From: Telluria mixta
GTDB lineage: Bacteria; Pseudomonadota; Gammaproteobacteria; Burkholderiales; Burkholderiaceae_D
Length of the DNA stretch: 64,000 bases
Direction: 5' to 3'
Assembly: GCF_029223865.1 (NCBI RefSeq)
Contig: NZ_CP119520.1
Coordinates: 558,001 to 622,000 of the forward strand
Part shown: positions 39,905 to 48,720 of the stretch, one piece after another
Numbering within the stretch: position 1 is the first letter of the stretch
Layout: each line of letters begins with the position of its first letter
The notes under the pieces: generated by a model
The model's database searches: none
What the model saw: only the letters and a program-made list of their open reading frames with translations
What the model was told of the DNA's origin: nothing
Made by a program: the position numbers and the translations under genes

Positions 39905-40867
39905 TCAGACGTACGAGGCCCAGCCACTGCTGGCGCCAGAACCCGCGTCCATAATCCCGGGGGGACGGACCGTACCATCCGGATTGGCGCGCGCGAACTG
40001 GTCGCGTACGCCCGTGCCATGCCAGCCGGGGGCGAAGTTGGCGGTGCCGAACAGCTGGTCCCAGATGGGGAGCAGCACGCCGAAATTGCAGCCGCCCAGC
40101 TCGCGTCCCTGCGACTCGTGGCCGATGCCGACGGCGTGGTGCGTGCGGTGGAAGCGCGGCGACACGAGCAGGCGCTCGCCCAGGCGGCCGAAGTGGATGC
40201 GCACGTTTGCGTGCTGCAGGCTTTGCAGCGCGCGCGAGACGGAGACGAGCAGCACGTACTGGCCCGGCGCCACGCCGATCGCCAGCGCAAGGATCGCCAT
40301 GTAGGCGTCGCGCAGCAGATCGTCCAGCAGGTGGTTGCGGTCGTCGCTCCAGAGGTTCATGTTCTGCTGGCTGTGGTGCAGGCTGTGCAGGGCCCACCAC
40401 CAGCGGAATTTATGCTGGCCGCGGTGGAACCAGTAATCGAAGAAGTCCAGCACGACGAGGTACATGAGGAAGCTGGCGAGCGGGTGGAAGCCCGTCATCA
40501 GGTTCTCCAGGTTGAACGGATGCACGCCTTCCATGCGCAGCGCCGCGGCGATGGTGTCCATGACCGGGTCGAGCGTGAAGAACACGGCCATGCTGAAGAA
40601 GCCGAGGCGGTGGATCAGCGTGTAGACGAAATCGTTGAAGCGCGCACGGCGGTCCGTCATCTGCTGCGCCGGGATGACGGCTTCCAGTGGCCGCAGCACG
40701 AGGTACAGGGCCGCCACTTCGCACAGGCCGGCGAGGAACCATTCGACGCCCTCGAAGGCGTCTTCGATGTATTCGCCGAGGCCCATGGCGAACATCGCGG
40801 GTTCCACCGCGTTCTCGAACAGCCATCCCTGCAGGAAGGCGAATCCATCGAGGAAATGCTGGATCAT
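39905..40867 (-). CDS. Sterol desaturase/fatty acid hydroxylase superfamily protein
   Basis: A 320-residue membrane di-iron enzyme. Histidine clusters of the superfamily are visible: HRGQHKF and HSLHHSQQN near residues 148-168 and HRTHH near residue 240, with several membrane helices before and between them. Such enzymes hydroxylate or desaturate lipids; the substrate cannot be told. It lies four bases downstream of the deacetylase stop-side neighbour and upstream of the EI24 gene, in a minus-strand run with the propeller and deacetylase genes. Confidence 0.87.
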   Translation of the reverse strand: MIQHFLDGFAFLQGWLFENAVEPAMFAMGLGEYIEDAFEGVEWFLAGLCEVAALYLVLRPLEAVIPAQQMTDRRARFNDFVYTLIHRLGFFSMAVFFTLDPVMDTIAAALRMEGVHPFNLENLMTGFHPLASFLMYLVVLDFFDYWFHRGQHKFRWWWALHSLHHSQQNMNLWSDDRNHLLDDLLRDAYMAILALAIGVAPGQYVLLVSVSRALQSLQHANVRIHFGRLGERLLVSPRFHRTHHAVGIGHESQGRELGGCNFGVLLPIWDQLFGTANFAPGWHGTGVRDQFARANPDGTVRPPGIMDAGSGASSGWASYV

Positions 40868-40871
40868 GTTT

Positions 40872-41630
40872 TTATCGGTAGTCCGGATGCTCTCTCAGTG
40901 TAGCGAAACAGAAGCCTTTGCGCTCGAGACCGGAGATCAGCGGCTCGAGGTTCGCGGGCATCCACGGGTCCCTGCGCGACCAGATGCCCATGTGGGCCAT
41001 GAAGATGTCGCCGTCCTTCAGGTTGTCCAGCGCGCGCTTCAGCAGCAGCGCATTCGGGAATTTCTCGCTGGACGTCTCGTCGCCCGAGAAGCCGGCCGGC
41101 GCCCAGCCCGCGTGGCGGTAGCCGCACGCCTTCGCGGCAGCGAGGATGTTGGGCGAGCTGTGGCCGCCCGGCGTGCGGAAGATCGGGTCCAGCCGGCGGC
41201 CCGTGAGCTGTTCGAAACGCGTGTCGACGCGGCGCAGTTCATCGCAGTACTGCTGCTGCGTCCAGGTCAGCTTTTGCCCCGAGTGCGCGCCGAACTGCGG
41301 CTTGACGACGATGCGGCCATCGGCCTCGTCGCGCTGGAAGTAGACGTGGTCGAACGTGTGGGTGCCGAACGCGTGGCCCTCCGCCACGCGGGCCTTCCAG
41401 TAGTCGGCCCAGGACGGATCCAGCGACCAGTCGCCGCGCACGGTCTTCTCGTTGGCGAGGAAGAACGTGGCCTTGACGTGGTGGCGGCGCAGCGTGTCGG
41501 CGATCAGGTCGGCCTGCGACTGGCTGCCCGTGTCGAACGTCAGGTAGATGGTCCCCTTGCATGCAGGAGCATCACCGGCGTGCGCGATGGAACTGGCCGC
41601 CAGCAACGCGGCGGCAGCGAGACGCGCCAT
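40872..41630 (-). CDS. Exported polysaccharide deacetylase (NodB-like)
   Basis: A 252-residue secreted protein with a signal peptide (residues 1 to about 18, SSIAHA) and a NodB-type domain: motif 1 YLTFDTGSQ near residue 29, motif 2 HTFDH near residue 89 with the two metal histidines, motif 3 FRTPGG near residue 150. In motif 1 the usual second aspartate, a metal ligand in the classic enzymes, is threonine. It may deacetylate a glycan in the periplasm, or have altered metal use. Its ATG overlaps the stop codon of the propeller gene by one base (TGATG), so translation is coupled. Confidence 0.85.
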   Translation of the reverse strand: MARLAAAALLAASSIAHAGDAPACKGTIYLTFDTGSQSQADLIADTLRRHHVKATFFLANEKTVRGDWSLDPSWADYWKARVAEGHAFGTHTFDHVYFQRDEADGRIVVKPQFGAHSGQKLTWTQQQYCDELRRVDTRFEQLTGRRLDPIFRTPGGHSSPNILAAAKACGYRHAGWAPAGFSGDETSSEKFPNALLLKRALDNLKDGDIFMAHMGIWSRRDPWMPANLEPLISGLERKGFCFATLREHPDYR

Positions 41631-42601
41631 CACATCCGCGGCGCCGAGTTGGCGAAGAACACGCCGTGCGGCGAGCGGCCCACGGGGATCATCTTGATGA
41701 CCTTGCGGCTGGCGACGTCGATCACGGCGACCTTCTTGATCCAGCGGAGCGTCACCCACAGCGTCTTGCCGTCGTTCGTCAGTTCCATGCAGTCCGGGCC
41801 GCCCGGCACGGGGATCATGCCGACGTTTTCCAGCGTGGTCTGGTCGATGATGTTGATCGAGTTCTGCACGCGGTTCGACACGAACACGTGGCGACGGTCG
41901 CCGAGGGCGCGGAAGTTGTGCGCGCCGTTGCCCGTCTTGATGCGCTTGACGGTCTTTTGCGCGCGCCAGTCGATCACCTCGACGTAGTCGCTGCCCATGA
42001 TCCCGACGAGCAGGTACTTGTCGTCCGGGGTCATCGAGATACCGGCCGGGAGCTTGCCGACCGGGAGGGTCCACTTGACGGTCTGCGTTTTCAGGTCGAT
42101 GGCGCTGACCTGGTCGCTGCCCTGCTGCGTGACGAACGCCGTCGTGCTGGCCGCGTCGAACGCGATGTGGCTGGGCATGCGCGCAAGCGGCAGGCGTTTG
42201 CTGAGCAACAGGTTGCCGCCTTCGTACTTGTAGACGTCGACGCGGTCCAGGCGCAGCGACGCCGACACGAACCATTTCTGGTCCGGCGAGAAGCCGATCT
42301 GGTACGGGTCGAGCACGTCCGCCAGGCGGCGCTGGACCTTGCCCGAGACAGGATCGAGGAAGATCAGTTCATTGCCGACGGAGCTGGCGACGATGACCGA
42401 CTTGTTGTCCGGCGTGGCCATCAGGTGATGGGGCTCCTTGCCGACGGCGAACGTGCCGTTGTCGGCGCCCGTCTTCTGGTCGAGCAGCTGGACGGTGGCG
42501 TCGCGCGAATTGAGCACGACCACGACATTCGCGTGGGCAGCCTGGATGGCCGAAAACAGCGTAAAACCGAAAACGAGGGACTTGTGGAAGCGACGCAGCA
42601 T
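41630..42601 (-). CDS. Exported YncE-like beta-propeller protein
   Basis: A 323-residue protein with a signal peptide ending near AAHA (about residue 24) and about seven YVTN/cytochrome-d1-like blades, e.g. DQKTGADNGTFAVGKEPHHL, LPVGKLPAGISMTPDDKYLL and VIDVASRKVIKMIPVGRSPH. No heme-binding motif is seen. Such propellers serve as periplasmic binding or scaffold proteins. It is the first gene of a minus-strand series with the deacetylase, to which it is translationally coupled. Confidence 0.87.
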   Translation of the reverse strand: MLRRFHKSLVFGFTLFSAIQAAHANVVVVLNSRDATVQLLDQKTGADNGTFAVGKEPHHLMATPDNKSVIVASSVGNELIFLDPVSGKVQRRLADVLDPYQIGFSPDQKWFVSASLRLDRVDVYKYEGGNLLLSKRLPLARMPSHIAFDAASTTAFVTQQGSDQVSAIDLKTQTVKWTLPVGKLPAGISMTPDDKYLLVGIMGSDYVEVIDWRAQKTVKRIKTGNGAHNFRALGDRRHVFVSNRVQNSINIIDQTTLENVGMIPVPGGPDCMELTNDGKTLWVTLRWIKKVAVIDVASRKVIKMIPVGRSPHGVFFANSAPRM

Positions 42602-42787
42602 GGAACGACACCGGCTCAGTGAAGGAAGGCTTTATTCTACGAGGAAACTTGAACGCTCCGAAGCGTAGAACGATGGAATCGCACGCAAGCGGCGCGCCGC
42701 CGCAACACAGTGGACAGAGCGTTAATAGCGCTTTGACAGGTCATGGACTACAATCGGCCTTTTACTCTGAACAACTAGGGAAGACCC

Positions 42788-43144
42788 ATGTCCATTACCA
42801 CCACGAATTCCGGCCTGCAATACGAAGACACCGTCGTCGGCAGCGGCGCCGAAGCGAAGGCCGGCAACTACGTGACCGTGCACTACACCGGCTGGCTGCA
42901 GAACGACGACGGCAGCACCGGCGTCAAGTTCGATTCCAGCAAAGATCGCAACGACCCGTTCCAGTTCCCGCTGGGCGCCGGTCACGTGATCCGCGGCTGG
43001 GACGAAGGCGTGCAGGGCATGAAGGTGGGCGGTGCGCGCCGCCTGATCATCCCGGCGAGCCTGGGCTACGGTGCGCGCGGCGCCGGCGGCGTGATTCCGC
43101 CGAATGCCACGCTGATCTTCGACGTCGAACTCCTCGACGTTTGA
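42788..43144 (+). CDS. FKBP-type peptidyl-prolyl isomerase
   Basis: A 118-residue single-domain cytoplasmic FKBP without a signal peptide. It has VTVHYTGWLQNDDG, FDSSKDRNDPFQFPLG, VIRGWDEGVQGMKVGGARRL and the closing IPPNATLIFDVELLDV, including the aromatic and aspartate residues of the active pocket. It catalyses cis-trans isomerisation of proline peptide bonds. AGGGAAG lies just before the ATG. It is followed 84 bases on by the acyl-CoA-binding protein gene in the same direction. Confidence 0.95.
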   Translation: MSITTTNSGLQYEDTVVGSGAEAKAGNYVTVHYTGWLQNDDGSTGVKFDSSKDRNDPFQFPLGAGHVIRGWDEGVQGMKVGGARRLIIPASLGYGARGAGGVIPPNATLIFDVELLDV

Positions 43145-43228
43145 GCAACTCTTCTAAAATACGGTCGAGTTAGGCATGATTCCGATGACGATGCGCTAAG
43201 ATGCCCGCACATCGTCCAAGGAGTTACC

Positions 43229-43480
43229 ATGAGTTTGCAAGAACAGTTCGCCCAGGCCCAGCTCGATTCGAAGAACCTGCCCGAGCGTCCGGACAACATG
43301 ACCCTGCTGAAGATCTACGCATTGTTCAAGCAGGGTTCGAGCGGCGACGTCACGGGCGAGCGTCCCGGCTTCACCGACATGGTCGGCCGCGCCAAATACG
43401 ACGCGTGGGCCGCGCTGAAAGGCACGTCGCAGGACGACGCCATGCAGCAGTACGTCGACCTGATCGAAGACCTGAAGTAA
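43229..43480 (+). CDS. Acyl-CoA-binding protein
   Basis: An 83-residue ACBP, a four-helix protein that binds long-chain acyl-CoA esters in the cytoplasm. The family core is clear: LLKIYALFKQGSSGDV, GERPGFTDMVGRAKYDAWAA and the tail QYVDLIEDL. It is better known from eukaryotes, but occurs in some proteobacteria. AAGGAG with a five-to-six-base spacer precedes the ATG. Its place beside PHA-related genes suggests acyl-CoA handling in storage lipid metabolism; that link is inference. Confidence 0.93.
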   Translation: MSLQEQFAQAQLDSKNLPERPDNMTLLKIYALFKQGSSGDVTGERPGFTDMVGRAKYDAWAALKGTSQDDAMQQYVDLIEDLK

Positions 43481-43492
43481 TCAGTTACTGAC

Positions 43493-43771
43493 TCAGTTAC
43501 TAAATACCTTGCGCATGCTTTCCGCCACCTTGGTCTCGATGGTGGACGCGAAAGCACTCATCAGGAAGCCCAGCTTGATGCGCAATGCGGCCTGGCGCTC
43601 GCCCAGGGTGAGCGCCCCTTCCACGCCGCTGCGGGCGAAACGCAGCACGTCCCCTTCCCATTTGCACGTCAGGCCATATTCGCGGGCCAGCTTGTCCGCG
43701 ACCTTTTGCGCGGCGGCGCGCGCGTCGGTCTGGCTCAGGCTGTGCGGCTGGGTGATGCTGATGTCCGGCAT
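43493..43771 (-). CDS. Polyhydroxyalkanoic acid system family protein (PHA_gran_rgn type)
   Basis: A 92-residue cytoplasmic protein starting PDISITQPHSLSQTDARAAA and ending LMSAFASTIETKVAESMRKV, the pattern of the small family found next to PHA granule genes. The molecular role is not known. It converges on the ACBP gene; a PHB depolymerase lies about 4 kb away. Confidence 0.82.
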   Translation of the reverse strand: MPDISITQPHSLSQTDARAAAQKVADKLAREYGLTCKWEGDVLRFARSGVEGALTLGERQAALRIKLGFLMSAFASTIETKVAESMRKVFSN

Positions 43772-43926
43772 TCGATTTCCTTACTGATTCAAAGCAAACA
43801 GCCCGCCATGATGCCAGTTGACGGGCGCAAAGGCCAGCGCTTGCCTAGAGAATAATCAATTGATGAGTCTCAAGGCCCATCTTGGGCAAGGGGCGACCAT
43901 TCCTCGTGTCATCAAGGAGGATTGCC

Positions 43927-45453
43927 ATGGATTCGACGCCCACCCAGCCCCCCGTCGGTTTCGTGCCGACGCCCACCGCCTCGTACCGCCAGCACCGCAA
44001 GGCCGCGCAACTGCTCGACCAGCCGGGCCGGCCGCGGCCCCAAACCGGCCCCGGCAGCGCATCGGCCCAGGAAGACAACCAGCCGGGTGATGCCTACGGG
44101 TCCGGCGCGCGCGTGCTGATGTGGAAGCAGGATCCGTCGGTGGAAGAGATCGGCACGCGCAAGGTCTTCCTGCCCGGCATCGTGCTGGCCGGGCCGCGCG
44201 ATGCGCGCATCGTGTCGATGTCGGGCGATGGCGGCATCCCGCCCGTCGAGCCGAACGCGTTCGGCGACTTCGTGACGATGCCCGATACGCCACAGTTCGA
44301 CGCCGTCCACACGTTCGCCGTCGTGCGCCAGACGTTGACGATGTACCAGCGCGCGCTGTCGACGGCCGGCAGCGCGATGCCCCTGCCCTGGCAGTGGAAC
44401 AGCAGCGTGGACACATCGCCGCTGCAGGTCTGGCCGTACGGCCTGCCGAACGTGATGAATGCCTATTACAGCCGCTCGCAGGCCTGCCTGAAGTTCGGCG
44501 ACTTCGTGCCCGCCGGCGAGACCGCGCGCGTGTACACGTGCCGCTCGTTCGACATCGTCTCGCACGAGACCGGCCACGCCGTATTGGACGGGCTCAAGCC
44601 GCAATGGCTGCTGGCCGACAATCCGCCGCAGACGGGCGGCCTCCACGAATCGTTCGGCGACCTGACGGCGATCTTCCTCGCGCTGTCCCAGCTCGACCAG
44701 TGCGAAGCCGTCATCGCCCAGACGAAGGCGCACCTGCACGACAAGACCTTCCTCGCCGACATCGCCGAGCAGTTCGGCCTCGCGCTGGGCAGCACGACGG
44801 GCCTGCGCAATGCCGACAACGACCTCACCCTGTCCGAGGCCGGCACCGAGGTGCACGCGATCTCGCAAGTGTTCACGGGGGCCGTCTACGACATCCTGGC
44901 CGACGCGTTCGCCCTCGAGCGCAATCCCGCTCTGGAAGACTGCGCCGGCGTCCTGCACCGCGTCGCCGGCTGGCTGCGTGGGCTCGTGCTGCGCGCGCTG
45001 ATCGCCGCGCCGGACACTGCCGCCACGTTTGCCGACGTCGCCAACGAGATGCTGCGGCTCGCGGCCGAGGACGGCAAGCCGCAGACCGTCGTCAACGCCA
45101 TCCGCGACCGCTTCGCCCAGCGCGAGGTGTTCGCGCTGCCGGCCGGGTTCACGGGCGACCACCCGGCCGGGCTGGTGCTCGCGCCGCTCGTGACCGACGC
45201 TCCGGGCGCACGCCAGGACCGGCGCGCCTGCTGCGGCACGATGAACCTGGCCGAATACTACGATGTCGAACGGGTCTTGCAGGCGGAAGCGGACGCCCTC
45301 GCGCGCTGGTGCGCGGAGCACGGCCGGTCGGGCCCGGCAGGCGAGCAACCGGCGGCGGTGGCGCTGACCACGGTCACGGTGACGGACAGTTCCGGCGCGG
45401 CCGTCGCGACGACGGCGGTGGTGGATCTGGCGGCCACCGACAGACTGCGGTGA
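43927..45453 (+). CDS. Thermolysin-type zinc metallopeptidase without signal peptide
   Basis: A 508-residue protein with the zinc motif HETGH at residues 213-217 and the downstream third-ligand motif HESFGD with glutamate at residue 241, as in thermolysin/fungalysin-like (gluzincin) enzymes. No signal peptide or membrane helix is visible, unlike most secreted thermolysins; there is a Pro-rich N-terminus and an Ala/Thr/Val-rich tail after residue 470. AAGGAGG seven bases before the ATG at 43927 sets the start. Substrate unknown; it stands alone. Confidence 0.8.
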   Translation: MDSTPTQPPVGFVPTPTASYRQHRKAAQLLDQPGRPRPQTGPGSASAQEDNQPGDAYGSGARVLMWKQDPSVEEIGTRKVFLPGIVLAGPRDARIVSMSGDGGIPPVEPNAFGDFVTMPDTPQFDAVHTFAVVRQTLTMYQRALSTAGSAMPLPWQWNSSVDTSPLQVWPYGLPNVMNAYYSRSQACLKFGDFVPAGETARVYTCRSFDIVSHETGHAVLDGLKPQWLLADNPPQTGGLHESFGDLTAIFLALSQLDQCEAVIAQTKAHLHDKTFLADIAEQFGLALGSTTGLRNADNDLTLSEAGTEVHAISQVFTGAVYDILADAFALERNPALEDCAGVLHRVAGWLRGLVLRALIAAPDTAATFADVANEMLRLAAEDGKPQTVVNAIRDRFAQREVFALPAGFTGDHPAGLVLAPLVTDAPGARQDRRACCGTMNLAEYYDVERVLQAEADALARWCAEHGRSGPAGEQPAAVALTTVTVTDSSGAAVATTAVVDLAATDRLR

Positions 45454-45521
45454 ACCCTGGAAGCGGCCCGGCAAGCGGACTCCTAATACATTTGCTTATG
45501 TGTATTGTGTATAAGCCTGAT

Positions 45522-45550
45522 TTGTCGTAGAAGCAGAATTGCCCTAAAAT
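45522..45550 (+). promoter_or_regulatory. Sigma-70-type promoter of fdxA
   Basis: TTGTCG (45522-45527) and TAAAAT (45545-45550) are separated by 17 bases, about 75 bases before the fdxA start. Just upstream, the near-palindrome AATACATTTGCTTATGTGTATT-like region around 45485-45506 could bind a regulator. Confidence 0.5.
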
Positions 45551-45625
45551 ACAGTGCTTTGCCGCGTCCGGCGAACGCTCTTCGAATAATACACGCCGCC
45601 GCTTCCACTCATTGATAGGACTGTT

Positions 45626-45949
45626 ATGACCCACGTTGTCACCGAATCGTGCATCCGTTGTCGCTATACCGATTGCGTGGACGTATGCCCGGTAGATTGT
45701 TTCCGGGAAGGCCCGAATTTCCTCGCCATTGACCCGGACGAGTGCATCGACTGCGCCGTGTGCGTGGCGGAGTGCCCGGTCAACGCGATCTATGCGGAAG
45801 AAGACGTGCCGTCGGACCAGCAGCAATTTATCAAGCTCAACGTCGAGCTGGCACGTAACTGGCCGTCGATCACCAAGACCAAGCCGGCCCTGCCCGACGC
45901 GGAAGAGTGGAAAGACGTCAAGAACAAGCTGGACCAACTGGCCCGCTAA
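45626..45949 (+). CDS. fdxA: 7Fe-type ferredoxin FdxA
   Basis: A 107-residue ferredoxin with one [3Fe-4S] and one [4Fe-4S] site: cysteines in [17 protein letters not shown] (residues 9-25) and [12 protein letters not shown] (about residues 40-51), then the helical C-terminal extension typical of FdxA. It is an electron carrier in the cytoplasm. A ferredoxin reductase gene follows 153 bases downstream, its likely partner. The length and cysteine pattern match Azotobacter ferredoxin I relatives. Confidence 0.96.
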   Translation: MTHVVTESCIRCRYTDCVDVCPVDCFREGPNFLAIDPDECIDCAVCVAECPVNAIYAEEDVPSDQQQFIKLNVELARNWPSITKTKPALPDAEEWKDVKNKLDQLAR

Positions 45950-46000
45950 ACAACTTTAGACCCAAGACAGTATCAGGGTCGCGCAAAACCGTAGCGAGCG

Positions 46001-46055
46001 GCGGCAGAAGGCACTGGCATGCAGTGCATGGCAGTGCGAGAAGCGCTGCCGCTTT
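46001..46055 (+). terminator. Nested hairpin between fdxA and its reductase
   Basis: Three nested perfect stems: GCGGCAG/CTGCCGC (46001-46007 and 46046-46052), GCACTG/CAGTGC (46011-46016 and 46032-46037), CATGC/GCATG (46018-46022 and 46026-46030), followed by a short TTTT. It could stop or dampen transcription from fdxA into the reductase gene. Confidence 0.55.
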
Positions 46056-46102
46056 TGCAACGCGCAGTAGGTTTGGCGTGATCCCTTCATAGGAAATTTA
46101 GC

Positions 46103-47194
46103 ATGACTACGACCCCCGAAGCGGGCACCATCGCTCCCAACAGCTCCTTTGCCGGCGCCATCGAAGCCGATGCCGTGATCATCGGCGCGGGCCCGGTCGG
46201 CCTGTTCCAGGTGTTCGAGCTGGGCCTGCTGGAGATCAAAGCCCACGTGATCGATTCGCTGCCGGCCGTCGGCGGCCAGTGCGTGGAACTGTATCCGGAC
46301 AAGCCGATCTACGACATCCCTGCCGTGCCCGTCTGCACCGGCCAGGAACTGACCGACAACCTGCTCAAGCAGATCGAGCCGTTCGAGCCGACCTTCCACC
46401 TGGGCCAGGAAGTCACCACCGTCCAGCGCCGTGAAGACCACCGCTTCAACGTCGAGACGTCGACCGGTACCCGCTTCATCACCAAGACCATCTTCATCGC
46501 TGCCGGCGTCGGTTCGTTCCAGGCGCGCACGATCAAGGTCGACGGCATCGAGAAGTTCGAGAACAGCCAGCTGTTCTACCGCGTCAAGGATCCGAGCCTG
46601 TTCGAAGGCAAGAACCTCGTCATCTGCGGCGGCGGCGACTCCGCGCTGGACTGGGCCCTGAACTTCGTCGGCAAGGCCGAATCCGTCGTGCTGGTCCACC
46701 GTCGCGAAGACTTCCGCGCCGCCCCGGCTTCCGTCGCCAAGATGAAGCAGCTGTGCGAAGACTACGAAATGCAACTGATCACGGGCCAGGTCACCGGCTT
46801 CGATGAGAAGGATGGCCAGCTGTCCGAAGTCAAGGTGACCGGCGCCGACGGCGTGACCCGCCGCGTGCCGCTGGACATGCTGATGGTGTTCTTCGGCCTG
46901 TCGCCGAAGCTGGGCCCGATCGCCGAATGGGGCCTGGACATCGAGCGCCGCCAGCTGAAGGTCATGGACACGGAAAAGTTCGAGACCAACGTGCCGGGCA
47001 TCTTCGCCGTGGGCGACATCAACACCTACCCGGGCAAGAAGAAGCTGATCCTGTCGGGCTTCCACGAAGCCGCGCTGGCCGCCTTCGGCGCCGCGCCGTA
47101 CATCTTCCCGGACAAGAAGATCCACATGCAATACACGACGACCTCGCCGAAGCTGCACAAGATCCTCGGCGTCGAGACGCCTGTGTTCGACTGA
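46103..47194 (+). CDS. Ferredoxin/flavodoxin-NADP reductase of the TrxB-like class
   Basis: A 363-residue FAD/NADPH enzyme moving electrons between NADPH and ferredoxin. It has FAD motif [18 protein letters not shown] near residue 26, NADPH motif [14 protein letters not shown] near residue 173 and [13 protein letters not shown], and the closing [17 protein letters not shown]. It is homologous to thioredoxin reductase but lacks the redox CxxC; the place after the NADP motif reads GGGDSALD. The gene follows fdxA, its presumed partner, and is ended by a clear terminator. Confidence 0.93.
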   Translation: MTTTPEAGTIAPNSSFAGAIEADAVIIGAGPVGLFQVFELGLLEIKAHVIDSLPAVGGQCVELYPDKPIYDIPAVPVCTGQELTDNLLKQIEPFEPTFHLGQEVTTVQRREDHRFNVETSTGTRFITKTIFIAAGVGSFQARTIKVDGIEKFENSQLFYRVKDPSLFEGKNLVICGGGDSALDWALNFVGKAESVVLVHRREDFRAAPASVAKMKQLCEDYEMQLITGQVTGFDEKDGQLSEVKVTGADGVTRRVPLDMLMVFFGLSPKLGPIAEWGLDIERRQLKVMDTEKFETNVPGIFAVGDINTYPGKKKLILSGFHEAALAAFGAAPYIFPDKKIHMQYTTTSPKLHKILGVETPVFD

Positions 47195-47218
47195 CCGTTC
47201 CGTTAGCCTCACACCACG

Positions 47219-47248
47219 AAAATGCCCCGCCGATGCGGGGCATTTTTC
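47219..47248 (+). terminator. Terminator after the ferredoxin reductase gene
   Basis: AAAATGCCCCGC (47219-47230), loop CGAT, GCGGGGCATTTT (47235-47246) and a T-run. Confidence 0.93.
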
Positions 47249-47429
47249 TTATGTAGTGCACTTAACGAACCGCGTCCCGGCAACTGTGATACAAATGCTG
47301 CAATGCGGTAATAAACAGATTGTGACTCAGGCTCGATGTTGCCCCACGCCAAGCCGAATGAGCCTATAATTGATCGAACACGTAGCGCAAACGATTGCAA
47401 TTGCGCACAGAGTCATGAAGGAAAATATT

Positions 47430-48665
47430 ATGCTTTACCAACTGCACGAGATGCAACGCTCCTTCCTGAACCCGCTGATGCAGTGGGCCGACGCCTCTGC
47501 CAAACTGTTTTCGAATCCAGTCTCACCGTTCGCGCACACCCCGTTTTCGCAGCGTATCGCTGCCGGCTACGAGCTGATGTACCGCCTCGGCAAGGACTAT
47601 GAGAAACCTGCTTTCGGCCTGAACTCGACCATCATCAACGGGAAGACGGTCGGCATCATGGAACGCGCGGTCGTCAGCAAGCCGTTCTGCAAGCTGATGC
47701 ACTTCAAGAAAGACATGAGCGACACGGACTTCGCCGCGCTCAACCAGCCGACGGTGCTCGTCGTGGCCCCGCTGTCGGGCCACCACGCGACCTTGCTGCG
47801 CGACACCGTCCGCGCCCTGCTGCCGGACCAGGACGTCTTCATCACCGACTGGGTCGACGCGCGCATGGTTCCGCTGTCGGACGGTGCGTTCCACCTGGAC
47901 GACTACATTTATTACGTCCAGGACTTCATCCGCCACCTGGGCCCCGACGTCCACGTGATCTCCGTGTGCCAGCCGACCGTGCCGGTGCTCGCCGCGATCT
48001 CGCTGATGGCGACGAACAAGGACGCCAAGCTGCCGAAGTCGATGGTCATGATGGGCGGCCCGATCGACCCGCGCAAATCGCCGACGGCCGTCAACGACCT
48101 GGCGGTGGAAAAGCCGTACTCGTGGTTCGAGAACACGGTGATCTATGCGGTGCCGGGCAATTATCCGGGCTTCGGCCGCAAGGTCTATCCGGGCTTCTTG
48201 CAACACGCCGGCTTCATCGCGATGAACCCGGGCCGCCACGCCCAGAGCCACCGCGAGTTCTACCAGCACCTGGTGCGCGGCGACGACGATTCGGCGGAAG
48301 CGCACCGCAAGTTCTACGACGAGTACAACGCCGTCCTCGACATGCCGGCCGAGTATTACCTGGAAACGATTAAAACGGTATTCCAGGAAACCCGCCTGCC
48401 GAAGGGCACGTGGGAAGTGGGCGGCCAGCTCGTGCGTCCGCAAGACATCGAGAGCGTGGCGCTGTTCACCATCGAAGGCGAGCTGGACGACATTTCCGGC
48501 GCCGGCCAGACCCATGCGGCGCACGACCTGTGCACCGGCATCCCGGCCGACAAGCAGCAGCAGTTCACGGCACCGAAGTGCGGCCACTACGGCATCTTCT
48601 CGGGCCGCCGCTGGCGCGAAATCATTTGTCCGATGATCGGTGAGTTCATCCGCAAGAACGCCTGA
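47430..48665 (+). CDS. phaZ: Intracellular polyhydroxybutyrate depolymerase
   Basis: Degrades stored PHB inside the cell. The 411-residue protein matches the PhaZ1 class of Ralstonia and relatives: N-terminus MLYQLHEMQRSFLNPLMQWA, the nucleophile cysteine in SVCQPTVP (residue 180) in place of the usual serine of alpha/beta hydrolases, an aspartate in EGELDDISGAGQTHAAHD, and the histidine region CGHYGIFSGRRWR near the end. AAGGA seven bases before the ATG at 47430 fixes the start over an upstream in-frame codon. It is followed by a strong terminator. Confidence 0.95.
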   Translation: MLYQLHEMQRSFLNPLMQWADASAKLFSNPVSPFAHTPFSQRIAAGYELMYRLGKDYEKPAFGLNSTIINGKTVGIMERAVVSKPFCKLMHFKKDMSDTDFAALNQPTVLVVAPLSGHHATLLRDTVRALLPDQDVFITDWVDARMVPLSDGAFHLDDYIYYVQDFIRHLGPDVHVISVCQPTVPVLAAISLMATNKDAKLPKSMVMMGGPIDPRKSPTAVNDLAVEKPYSWFENTVIYAVPGNYPGFGRKVYPGFLQHAGFIAMNPGRHAQSHREFYQHLVRGDDDSAEAHRKFYDEYNAVLDMPAEYYLETIKTVFQETRLPKGTWEVGGQLVRPQDIESVALFTIEGELDDISGAGQTHAAHDLCTGIPADKQQQFTAPKCGHYGIFSGRRWREIICPMIGEFIRKNA

Positions 48666-48688
48666 GCGTTGCAGATGTCCCCATGAAG

Positions 48689-48720
48689 AATGCCGCGGCT
48701 CGCACCGCGGCATTTTTTTT
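48689..48720. terminator. Terminator after phaZ, shared with the VOC gene
   Basis: AATGCCGCGG (48689-48698), loop CTCGCA, CCGCGGCATT (48705-48714), then eight T. On the other strand the stem has a weaker T-run after it. Confidence 0.92.
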
